From assembly GCA_003512525.1 (NCBI GenBank), contig DOQG01000021.1, positions 24,746 to 39,691 on the forward strand: a DNA stretch of 14,946 nt, given 5' to 3'. The DNA is from Oscillospiraceae bacterium (GTDB taxonomy: Bacteria; Bacillota; Clostridia; Oscillospirales; Ruminococcaceae). The position numbers were made by a program, and so were the translations under genes. The notes under the pieces were generated by a model. The model saw only the letters and a list, made by a program, of their open reading frames with translations, searched no databases and was not told the origin of the DNA. This document shows, in pieces, positions 1 through 7,600 of this stretch (the first letter of the stretch is position 1; the number at the start of each line of letters is the position of its first letter).

Positions 1-60
1 TTGGGGTTAGGGTTTGAGAATAAGTTACATTTCTAAAAAACAGACTTTTTCTACAACCTG

Positions 61-82
61 ACAGCCGCAAATCTGCGGCTGT
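61..82 (-). terminator. Perfect hairpin after the 132-residue gene, weak terminator candidate
   Basis: ACAGCCGC (61-68) and GCGGCTGT (75-82) form a perfect 8-bp stem with a 6-nt loop, 17 nt beyond the stop codon of the membrane-protein gene read on the minus strand. Neither strand has a T-tract directly after the stem; on the minus strand the next bases are CAGGTTGTAG. It may end transcription weakly or protect the 3' end of the mRNA. Position and stem are seen; function is inferred. Confidence 0.45.
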
Positions 83-98
83 TAAAAATTCGTTTTAC

Positions 99-497
99 TT
101 ATACTGTCGTTTTACTGCGCTGAGCGTTGATCATCTTGTATCCGAGTATGCACACAGCACTTACGACTGCGGCTATAAGAAGATTATACGGCAGAACCGA
201 AAAGAACCATTCCATATGCGATGCCGGTCCTCCGACATTCATAACATTATAAGGGTACTTATATGCGTGGAATATGCAGATAGCAGCATTCACAACAACA
301 GTAACACCGATAAACCGTCCGAAGCTGTGCTTTATAAAGGTAAAAACGCCGAAAGCAACAGCCAATGTGATAAGGAATGATGCGCAAGCTGAATAGATAT
401 AGAAATCAAGTCTGTCCGGCATAGTATCCTGCGCCACGCAGAGCCATACGCCTGCGGCGGCAACGATTGCGGAAAAGATTATTTTTACCGGTTTCAT
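99..497 (-). CDS. Small four-helix membrane protein of unknown function
   Basis: I do not recognise this 132-residue protein. Hydrophobic stretches at about residues 5-22, 32-55, 60-78 and 98-121 predict four membrane helices. A short Lys/Arg-containing tail follows the last helix (YKMINAQRSK), so the C-terminus is probably cytoplasmic. Between helices 3 and 4 is a polar loop with HAYKYPYNVMNVGGPASH. No catalytic motif is visible. The start is well supported: a near-perfect Shine-Dalgarno AAGGGAGGT lies 6 nt before the ATG. It has its own extended -10 promoter and a palindrome in the untranslated leader. The upstream methyltransferase gene ends at a terminator, so this appears to be a single-gene unit. 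Confidence 0.85.
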   Translation of the reverse strand: MKPVKIIFSAIVAAAGVWLCVAQDTMPDRLDFYIYSACASFLITLAVAFGVFTFIKHSFGRFIGVTVVVNAAICIFHAYKYPYNVMNVGGPASHMEWFFSVLPYNLLIAAVVSAVCILGYKMINAQRSKTTV

Positions 498-521
498 AGC
501 AATACCTCCCTTGTTATTTAT

Positions 522-538
522 GTGTTTTGATAAAACAC
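522..538. promoter_or_regulatory. 17-bp palindrome, candidate operator
   Basis: GTGTTTT-GAT-AAAACAC has perfect 7-bp arms around a 3-bp centre. It lies between the predicted transcription start (about 545) and the ribosome site of the 132-residue membrane-protein gene. This position suits a repressor operator or a short mRNA hairpin. The symmetry is seen; the role is inferred. Confidence 0.4.
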
Positions 539-551
539 TTTTCTTAATACA

Positions 552-557
552 AGTATA
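552..557 (-). promoter_or_regulatory. Extended -10 promoter of the 132-residue gene
   Basis: On the minus strand TGATATACT matches the extended -10 form TGnTATAAT, with TATACT at 552-557. No good -35 box lies 16-18 nt upstream (the hexamer there is TGGAAT), as is usual for extended -10 promoters. The sequence around it is AT-rich. Confidence 0.5.
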
Positions 558-624
558 TCAGAATTTTTTCATATATTCCATTGACATATTAGACAAATAA
601 CTGTTGCATTATTTTGACAATATC

Positions 625-666
625 TACAACACAAAAGCGGTATGCCGAATATATGGCTACCGCTTT
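625..666 (-). terminator. Terminator of the RNA methyltransferase gene
   Basis: AAAGCGGTA (634-642 as its complement) pairs with TACCGCTTT (658-666). An inner GCC/GGC stem separated by a one-base bulge extends the helix. On the minus strand the stem is followed by TTGTGTTG, which is moderately T-rich. It begins 14 nt after the methyltransferase stop codon. Confidence 0.65.
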
Positions 667-679
667 ACATAAACTCATA

Positions 680-1798
680 TCACCCTTTGAAATAGCTGTA
701 CAACCTGCACATAAGCATACCGTTATACAGCTTTCTGTTCTTATCGGCTTTCTTGCCGAAAAGCTCCTCAAACTCACCGTCCGGAGTGATAACGAACAAT
801 CTTCTTCCGTCTGTCGGGAGCATTCTCTTACCCATGACTCTATACAGCTCATGAGCCTGCTCCTCGTCAAGCATACGCTCACCGTAAGGCGGGTTACAAA
901 GCACTGCCGTACAGCCCTCAGGATATGTAAACTCGGCAACATCACGCCGATTGACCTCGATATATTCGCCCACACCTGCCTTAGCCGCATTGTCACGCGT
1001 AAGTCTTACCGCCTCCGGGTCGATATCAAAGCCGTACAGCTTAAAGTTTTCGGGCTTTCTGATATTAGCCCTGAGTGCTTCTCTTTCCTCGTCCCACAGC
1101 TCTTTGGGCAGGAACTCCCACTGCATCGCGGTAAACTCTCTGTCAAGGCACGGCGGGATATTCAGCGCCTTGAGCGCGCTCTCGATAAGCAGTGTACCGC
1201 TTCCGCAGAACGGATCGCAGATGATATCGTTGTCCCTTATCCGCGCAAGATCGGCGATACCCGCCGCAAGCGTTTCCTTTATAGGTGCGGCATTTGAGAA
1301 ACGGCGGTAGCCTCTCTTATGAAGCCCCTCGCCCGATGTATCGAGCGTCATAGTGACGTTATCCTTCATTATTGAGAAGCGGAACTGAAACAGCGCCTCC
1401 GTTTCCTGAAAGTAGCCGATTTTATATACGCTCTTCATTCGTTCAACCATAGCCTTCTTGATTATCTTCTGGCAGGCAGGAACGCTTGTAAGCTTTGAAT
1501 TTAAGCTGAAGCCCTTTATCGGGAACTTATCGAACTTGCCGACATATTTTTCTATCGGAATTGCCTTTACCCCCTGAAACAGCTCCTCAAAGGTCCTCGC
1601 CCTGAACTCTGACAGCAATATTCCCACGCGCTCCGCAGTCGACAGGCACATATTGGCTCTTATAAGCACACGCTCATCTCCCGTGAACGTAACACGTCCG
1701 TCCGATACGGCTATATCCTCGCCGCCTATTTTGCGCACCTCAAACGAGAGCGTCTTTTCCAGCCCGAAATGGCACGGTGCCGTAAGTCTGAATGTCAT
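680..1798 (-). CDS. THUMP-domain class I RNA methyltransferase (RlmL/YpsC-like)
   Basis: This is probably an S-adenosylmethionine-dependent methyltransferase acting on 23S rRNA or another structured RNA (COG0116 type). A THUMP-like RNA-binding region covers about residues 45-155. A Rossmann catalytic domain follows, with the SAM-binding loop DPFCGSGT at 195-202 and the catalytic NPPYGER motif at 302-308. NPPY is typical of N6-adenine or N2-guanine methylation of nucleic acids. The 372-residue length fits the single-domain family rather than the fused E. coli RlmKL. The reading frame stays open upstream to a TTG at 1816, but the ATG at 1798 is preferred because AAAGGA sits 6 nt before it. The gene lies 57 nt after the PBP gene, with a perfect hairpin between them, so partial co-transcription is possible. 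The exact target nucleotide cannot be read from the sequence. Confidence 0.92.
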   Translation of the reverse strand: MTFRLTAPCHFGLEKTLSFEVRKIGGEDIAVSDGRVTFTGDERVLIRANMCLSTAERVGILLSEFRARTFEELFQGVKAIPIEKYVGKFDKFPIKGFSLNSKLTSVPACQKIIKKAMVERMKSVYKIGYFQETEALFQFRFSIMKDNVTMTLDTSGEGLHKRGYRRFSNAAPIKETLAAGIADLARIRDNDIICDPFCGSGTLLIESALKALNIPPCLDREFTAMQWEFLPKELWDEEREALRANIRKPENFKLYGFDIDPEAVRLTRDNAAKAGVGEYIEVNRRDVAEFTYPEGCTAVLCNPPYGERMLDEEQAHELYRVMGKRMLPTDGRRLFVITPDGEFEELFGKKADKNRKLYNGMLMCRLYSYFKG

Positions 1799-1817
1799 AG
1801 AATATCCTTTCATCAAA

Positions 1818-1842
1818 ACAGCGGCTTTTGTATAGCCGCTGT
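1818..1842 (-). terminator. Intercistronic hairpin between PBP and methyltransferase genes
   Basis: ACAGCGGCT (1818-1826) and AGCCGCTGT (1834-1842) form a perfect 9-bp stem with a 7-nt loop. On the minus strand only TTTTG follows, so it would be a leaky terminator at best. It ends 7 nt before the methyltransferase Shine-Dalgarno and may lower or separate downstream expression. Confidence 0.5.
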
Positions 1843-1855
1843 AATCTGTTTTATA

Positions 1856-4243
1856 TCAGTTTGAGCTTGTATCGCTCGTGCTGTCGTCCTGCTTTGTGTA
1901 CCATTCGGGCACAAGCAGTGTTTCACCGCCGTGCTTTTTCACAAACTCGCCGTCCTTATGGCTCGAATTACAAGTCTTTGGCAATGTATCCGCCTTATAA
2001 TAGCCCACCGCCGTGCTCGGACACTTTGATGTGGCGAGCAGTCCGGTCTCGGTGCAGTAGTTCTTTTCTACTACATTCGGATCCTTGGTGAATGTCTTTG
2101 TAGACTCATCGTTCACGATGTTCACCATAAAGTTGTGCCATACCTGTGCGAGATAAACATAGTTCGTATTGCCGATGTTCTTATTGTCATCATATCCGAG
2201 TCTGATAACGCCGCAGTAATCGGCTGTAAGACCCGCAAACGCCAGTACACGTTCATCATTTGAAGTACCTGTCTTGCCGACAACCTCAATTCCGTCAATT
2301 CTCGCATATCTACCTGAACCGTTTGTGGTATCGGTGACCGCCTTGAGCAATCTGTTAGTAATATAAGCACTGTCACTGTCCATTACCCTGTCGCCGAGCG
2401 GTTCCTGCTCAATAACAACATTATCGTTGTAGTCTGTGATGAGGTTGTATAGCTTTGGAGTATAATACATACCGCCCGAGCCGAATATCTGATATGCACC
2501 CGCAAGCTCAAGCAGCGTCATACCCTGTGTCAGCTGTCCGAGCGCGATAGGCGAATAAGCCTTATCGTTCGTGTAATCAAGTGTCGTTACATTCAGCTTA
2601 TCGGTAAGGAAGTTGAAGCAGGTATCAATTCCGAGCACCTGCGCCATTCTTACAGCCGTAGTGTTCTTAGACTGCTGTACCGCATACCACGCAGGTATAT
2701 ATCCGCCCGAGCCGTAGTCGCCCTCAAAGTTACTCGGCCAGCTTGTACCGTCGGGAAGAGTTATGCACCTGTCGAATATCATCGATGAATAGCTGATGAT
2801 ATCCTTGTCTATCGCCTGACCGTAAACCGAGATAGGCTTCATTGTCGAACCGATAGGCAGTATCGCCTGTGTCGCTCTGTTGAAGCAGCCGTCGCCGGGC
2901 TTATCTCCGATGCCGCCCGCAAGCGCCACGACATTGCCCCTGTAGTCTGTCAGTACAAACGCCGCCTGTGCACAATTTTCCTCTATTGCTGTCTTATCAT
3001 AGCTGTAGAAGAAGTTGTTGGGGTCTTTGAAGAACTCTTCAAGCTTATCCTGGATATCCATATCCATATTCAGATATATCTTGTAGCCGCCCTTGTAAAG
3101 GTCAGCCTTTGCCTCGGAGTAAGTCATACCCTTGGCTTTTCCGATATCCTCGATGACCTGCTCTATAGCCGCGTCAACATACCAGTTCTGCGATATCTCA
3201 TACTCATTCCAGCGGTAAGCCTCGTAAGTATCGTTATCGTCATACTGATCGCTGTTGTCGTCCTGATTTGCATTGTTTCCGTAATATTCATCATATCTCG
3301 GATCTTTATAGCCGTAAGCGTCACCCTCAACGATAAGTCTGAACTTGACCTGCTCGACCTTAGCCGCTTCATACTCATCGGTCGTGATAAGGCCCTGCTC
3401 GTACATACATTTCAGCGCGTACAGCTGTCTTTCCTTTGATCTTTGAAGATTAGCATACGGATTAAGCACACTCGGCGAACGCGTCATACCTGCAAGTATC
3501 GCGCTTTCGGCGATAGTCAGCTGATCTACCGTTTTTCCAAAATAATAGTAAGCCGCCGAACCTACACCGTAAACCGTACCGCCGAGCGGAACACGGTTAA
3601 GATATGCCTCCAGTATATCAATTTTCGTGTATTGCTGTTCAAGGTTCAGCGCACGGAAAATCTCTCTTATCTTACGCTCGGGTGTCACCCTGTCGTCGCC
3701 TGTGATATTCTTTACAAGCTGTTGGGTTATGGTCGAACCGCCCTCGCCATAGCCGTTGAACAGGGTCGATATGGTGACGCGCACCGTTCTCTTCCAGTCA
3801 ACGCCGTCATGCTCATAGAAACGCTTGTCCTCTACCGCCGTGAACGCGTCCTGAGTGTGCTTGGGTATCTGCTCCATATCTACCCATATACGGTTCTCGT
3901 CACCCGACAGACGTTTTATCTCCACCTGTTCACCCGCGCTGTTCTTTGCGTAAATGAAGCTGGTGTAGCTCAGGTCAACGTTCTTAAGATCAACGTCAAA
4001 TGCGCTGTCCGCAAACTGCATGATGTAGACCGTCAGCGTCACCGCTACTATACAGCAGGTGATGATCACTATCATAAACAAGCTGAGAAGTGTCGTTCCG
4101 ATAACGCCGAATACATGACGTACAGTGCTTACAGCCTTATTCTGCTTTTTCTTCTTTTTTTTCATCTTTGTCTTAGTACCGGCAGAAAGCTCTTCTTCAA
4201 GCTCTGCATCGGCATTAAGATATTGAGTGTTATTTTTGCTCAT
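1856..4243 (-). CDS. Bifunctional class A penicillin-binding protein (transglycosylase/transpeptidase)
   Basis: This enzyme polymerises lipid II glycan strands and cross-links the stem peptides of peptidoglycan, anchored on the outer face of the membrane. A Lys-rich cytoplasmic tail (residues 25-36) precedes one membrane helix (about 44-75). The GT51 domain shows EDKRFYEHDG (138-147, catalytic Glu138), GGSTITQQ (168-175), RKIREIF (second acidic residue Glu194) and a following region typical of the family. The transpeptidase domain has all three motifs: STMK (466-469, nucleophile Ser466), SKN (525-527) and KTGT (657-660). Between the two domains, residues about 306-350 are very rich in Asp, Asn and Tyr. 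The C-terminus carries two cysteine pairs and a polar Ser/Thr/Asp tail. The 795-residue length is normal for PBP1A-like enzymes. AAAGGA 8 nt before the ATG supports the start. Two promoters precede it. Individual naming (ponA/mrcA) would be a guess. Confidence 0.97.
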   Translation of the reverse strand: MSKNNTQYLNADAELEEELSAGTKTKMKKKKKKQNKAVSTVRHVFGVIGTTLLSLFMIVIITCCIVAVTLTVYIMQFADSAFDVDLKNVDLSYTSFIYAKNSAGEQVEIKRLSGDENRIWVDMEQIPKHTQDAFTAVEDKRFYEHDGVDWKRTVRVTISTLFNGYGEGGSTITQQLVKNITGDDRVTPERKIREIFRALNLEQQYTKIDILEAYLNRVPLGGTVYGVGSAAYYYFGKTVDQLTIAESAILAGMTRSPSVLNPYANLQRSKERQLYALKCMYEQGLITTDEYEAAKVEQVKFRLIVEGDAYGYKDPRYDEYYGNNANQDDNSDQYDDNDTYEAYRWNEYEISQNWYVDAAIEQVIEDIGKAKGMTYSEAKADLYKGGYKIYLNMDMDIQDKLEEFFKDPNNFFYSYDKTAIEENCAQAAFVLTDYRGNVVALAGGIGDKPGDGCFNRATQAILPIGSTMKPISVYGQAIDKDIISYSSMIFDRCITLPDGTSWPSNFEGDYGSGGYIPAWYAVQQSKNTTAVRMAQVLGIDTCFNFLTDKLNVTTLDYTNDKAYSPIALGQLTQGMTLLELAGAYQIFGSGGMYYTPKLYNLITDYNDNVVIEQEPLGDRVMDSDSAYITNRLLKAVTDTTNGSGRYARIDGIEVVGKTGTSNDERVLAFAGLTADYCGVIRLGYDDNKNIGNTNYVYLAQVWHNFMVNIVNDESTKTFTKDPNVVEKNYCTETGLLATSKCPSTAVGYYKADTLPKTCNSSHKDGEFVKKHGGETLLVPEWYTKQDDSTSDTSSN

Positions 4244-4305
4244 ATTTACGTCCTTTTAAGGTGTGTCGTTCATTTTATTATTGCCGTTTCAGGCAAAGTT
4301 ATGTT

Positions 4306-4318
4306 CTCTGTAACAGAG
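4306..4318. promoter_or_regulatory. Palindrome at the PBP start region, candidate operator
   Basis: CTCTGT-A-ACAGAG is a perfect 6-bp inverted repeat around one base. It overlaps the last two bases of the proximal -10 box of the PBP gene and covers the probable transcription start. A protein bound here could block the proximal promoter. Function is inferred from position only. Confidence 0.35.
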
Positions 4319-4344
4319 TATACCACGTTGTAAGTATAACACAA
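4317..4344 (-). promoter_or_regulatory. Proximal promoter of the PBP gene (P2)
   Basis: On the minus strand TTGTGT (4339-4344) is followed after 16 nt by TATACT (4317-4322). The -35 box is weak and the -10 box good. It partly overlaps the distal promoter, whose -10 hexamer lies directly against the P2 -35 hexamer, so the two cannot be occupied together. Confidence 0.5.
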
Positions 4345-4361
4345 TTCGTATCAAATGTTAA
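4333..4361 (-). promoter_or_regulatory. Distal promoter of the PBP gene (P1)
   Basis: On the minus strand TTAACA (4356-4361) is followed after exactly 17 nt by TATACT (4333-4338), one mismatch from consensus in each box. It lies about 90 nt upstream of the PBP start codon. The leader after it contains a short TTGCC/GGCAA hairpin around 4280-4296. Confidence 0.7.
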
Positions 4362-4560
4362 GTCTTTTGTGCCGAATTTTCATAAAATATTCAAAATAGC
4401 CGTCACAGCCGCCCGAATAATGTAAATTTTCACTAAGCAACAGCATAGCCACACCGCCTTTTTCCCGGCGATGAAAGCAAACTCACAATCGCCCCTCCCG
4501 CCGCCTCGATTATCTCCACCTCCACAAACACCGCCAACCCCGAACTATCCCATACACCAC
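4362..4560. other. Gene-free spacer between the LRR terminator and the PBP promoter
   Basis: This 199-bp stretch, part of a gene-free gap at 4244-4624, holds no ORF with a ribosome site on either strand. Its right half contains one copy of a dispersed intergenic element (see the repeat at 4487-4551). The left part is AT-rich and I see nothing further in it. Confidence 0.6.
4487..4551. repeat. Dispersed intergenic repeat, copy A
   Basis: Bases 4501-4551 align without gaps to 14818-14868 with 43 of 51 positions identical, including an unbroken 18-base block (4525-4542). Seven of the eight differences are transitions. At the left end AATCG (4487-4491) can pair with CGATT (4507-4511). The other copy has GATCG/CGATC at the same place, so one base pair changed A-T to G-C on both sides. 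Neither strand shows a coding pattern of changes. A small non-coding, possibly structured, dispersed repeat is likely. Confidence 0.6.
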
Positions 4561-4595
4561 AAAAAACCGGGCATCAGCTTTCACGCCAATGCCCG
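4561..4595 (-). terminator. Terminator of the LRR/Fn3 protein gene
   Basis: On the minus strand CGGGCATTGGC pairs with GCTGATGCCCG over 11 bp (two G-T wobbles) around a GTGAAA loop, followed directly by GTTTTTT. It starts about 30 nt after the stop codon of the LRR gene. This is a classical intrinsic terminator. Confidence 0.9.
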
Positions 4596-4624
4596 ATTAA
4601 ACTATTAACTTTTCCTAAGCGCTG

Positions 4625-7600
4625 TTATTTCGCCGCGGTCTTTCCGCTGACACTTCCATAATTACCGTAAAGCGCCGTCTTACCGCTCATGTGATAAGCG
4701 CAAACCCTGAACTTATAAGCAGTATTCTTAGCAAGTCCTGCTTTTCTGAAAGTAGTAGTATTGCCGTTTGTTATCTTAGCAACTCTTACCCACTTTCCGC
4801 CCTTGTACATCTCAACGATATAGCCCTGTGCGGAAGCATTCTTAGCCCAGTTCACTCTTAAAGCGTCCTTAGCCTTACCGCCAATCTTAACACCCTTAAC
4901 AATCGAAGGATTTGTCCTTGCGGTTACAGTAGCACTATAGTTACCATAAAGCGCAGTCTTACCGCTCATCTTATACGCTCTTACTCTGAACTTATAAACA
5001 GTAGAAGCCTTAAGACCCGCTTTTCTGAATGTGGTCGTGCTGTTCTTGGTTATCTTAGCGGCTCTTACCCACTTGCCACCCTTGTACATCTCAACGATAT
5101 ATCCGTCAGCAGAAGCATTCTTTGTCCAGTTAATACGGAGAGCGTCAGCCGCTCTGCCGCCGAGCTTTGCGCCTGTCATAACAGACGGATTTGTTCTAGC
5201 GGCTATCTCAGCACTGTAGTCGCTGTAAATTGCAGTACTGCCGCTCATTTTATACGCTTTAACTCTGAACTTGTAGACAGTTCCTGCCTTAAGTCCCGCT
5301 TTTCTTAATGTTGTGGTGTTGTTGCTTGTAATCTTTGCAACTCTTACCCACTTGTTACCCTGATACATCTCAACGATATATCCGTCAGCAGAAGCATTTT
5401 TACTCCAGTTGATACGAAGTGCGTCTGCCGCTCTGCCGCCGAGCTTAACGGCGGTCACCTTGGCAAGCGTCAGCTTAGCTGTGTAAGTGTCCTTGTAACT
5501 GTTGCCGCAAACTGAGCACTTGTGAAGCGTATAGCCCTTTGCTGTATATGTGGGCTTTACAACAGTGTCAATATACTTATGACCCTTTGCAGGTACTGTT
5601 TCCTGTGCCTTGATTAAAGCGTCACAAACCGAGCAGTGCTTACCCTCAGTAAGTCCTGTCTTAGTGCAGGTTGCGGCTACCGCCTTATCAACAACTTCCG
5701 TATGACCCTTTGCAGGTACAACTTCCTGTGCCTTGATTATAGCGTCACAAACCGAGCAGTGAATACCCTCTGTAAGACCTGTCTTTGTGCAGGTAGCTTC
5801 TACCGCCTTGTCAATTACTTCCTTATGTCCTGTTGCAGGGATCGTTTCAGTTTCCGTTTTGTTGCATACAGGGCATATTCTTACCTTTTCACCGTCTTTT
5901 GTACAGCTTGCTTCTTTAGTAATTGTCCATTCGCCGAATTTATGTACTTTGCATTCAAGTATCTTATATTCAAAGCCGTTGTCCTTGGCATACTGCTCTC
6001 CGGCTGTGCCGCCGTAGCAATAAATTTTGAAACCGTCTGTTTTCGTATAGTACCAATCATCATCATAATGATATCCGAAGGCGTACTCACCGATATCTGT
6101 CACACTTGCGGGAACAGTAACCGATTTAAGTAAAGGACAGTCGAAGAATGCGCGGTCGCCTATCACTACAACGCTGTCGGGCAGTGATATTTTTGTCAGC
6201 GCCGAGCAACTTGCGAAAGCGTAGCTTCCGATATCAGTCACGCCGTCGGGTATGGTTACACTTGTGAGCGATGTGCAGTTCCGGAAAGCCTCTGTGTCGA
6301 TAGTTATCAGACTGGCGGGCAATACTATATCTGTAAGTGACGTGCAACTTGCAAAAGCACCCATTTCGATATACTTTACGCTGTCGGGTATGGTTATACT
6401 TGTGAGCAATGTGCTATCCGCGAATGCGCGATAGCCGATACTTGTGACCGGTTTACCGTCAATCTCCGCGGGGATCACAAATGATGTATCGTTGCCGCAA
6501 TATTTGGTTATTTTTACAGTGCCGTCTTCCTGTATTTCTGTAAGAAGACAGGTTTCATCGGTAAAACCGTTCTCAAAGGCATACCTATGTCCTGCTGTGT
6601 TCTTGGTATAGTTTATTTTGAAACCGTCAATTTTCGTTTTTTGATATTCATCATCAAAATATCCGAAAGCGTAGTCACCTATAGTTGTTACACTCGCCGG
6701 AACAGTAACTGTTTTTAGCGAAGTACAGTTATAGAATGCATATAACGAGATACTTGTCACACCGTCGGGTATAGTGACGCTTGTGAGTGAACTGCGGTTC
6801 TCAAATGCATAATTTGTGATGCCGGTGACTTGTTTGCCGTCTATTTCGGCAGGAATTTCATATACCGTATCATTGCCGATATATCTCTTTATTTCTACAG
6901 TGTCGTCATCCAGTATATTGAAATAAAGATAACCTTCATTGGTAAAGCCGTTTGCAGTGGCATACAAATGTCCATGTGTGTACTTGGTATAGTTTATCGT
7001 GAAGCCGTCGATCTTATTTATATTAATTCCGCCATCATCGCTATAATATCCGAGGGCGTTATTATCTATATATGTTACACTTGCCGGAACAGTAACTGTT
7101 TTGAGTGAAGTGCAGTTATAGAATGCCCGATAAAGTATACGTTCAACACCGTCCGATATAGTTACGCTTTCAAGCGACGAGCAACCCGAAAAAGCATTAT
7201 CGCCTATGTCCTTTATGCTGCCCGGTATGGTGACGCTAATGAGTGATGTATTGCCTTGGAATGCATCGTTTCCGATACTTGTGACTTTTTTGCCGTCAAT
7301 TTCCTCAGGAATTACATATTCGGTATCGTTGTCGGCATATTTACTTATCTTTAAAGTTGTGCCGTCTTCATTTAATTCGGCAACAAGGCAGGGTTCGTCG
7401 GAGAAGCCGTTTTGCTTTGCGTAATAATGACCCCATGTGTTTTTTGTGTAGTTTATTTTGAAGCCATCTATTTTTGCAAGATTCCAATTGTCATCATCAT
7501 GATATCCGAAAGCATACTCACCGATATCTGTTACACTTGCCGGAATTGTAACCGTTTTAAGTGAAGGACAGTCGAAAAATACTTTGTAACCTATATATGT

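Noticed and set aside
1..20. Telomere-like TTAGGG/TTGGGG bases at the left edge
   Set aside because: Only one interrupted occurrence; no tandem array and the rest of the window is plainly chromosomal bacterial DNA.
614..1297. 227-codon plus-strand ORF
   Set aside because: Antisense shadow of the methyltransferase gene; no ribosome site or recognisable domain, whereas the opposite strand has DPFCGSGT and NPPY motifs.
1799..1816. TTG at 1816 as start of the methyltransferase
   Set aside because: No ribosome site precedes it and it adjoins a hairpin; AAAGGA is placed correctly for the ATG at 1798.
3443..4333. 296-codon plus-strand ORF
   Set aside because: Antisense to the GT51 part of the PBP gene and its promoters; Arg/Tyr/His-rich shadow composition.
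4487..4560. Protein-coding reading of repeat copy A
   Set aside because: Both strands have short open frames shared with copy B, but the differences fall at all codon positions and there is no start with a ribosome site.
5636..6133. 165-codon plus-strand ORF antisense to the LRR gene
   Set aside because: Shadow of the CxxC and last LRR repeats; no ribosome site and repetition mirrors the real gene.
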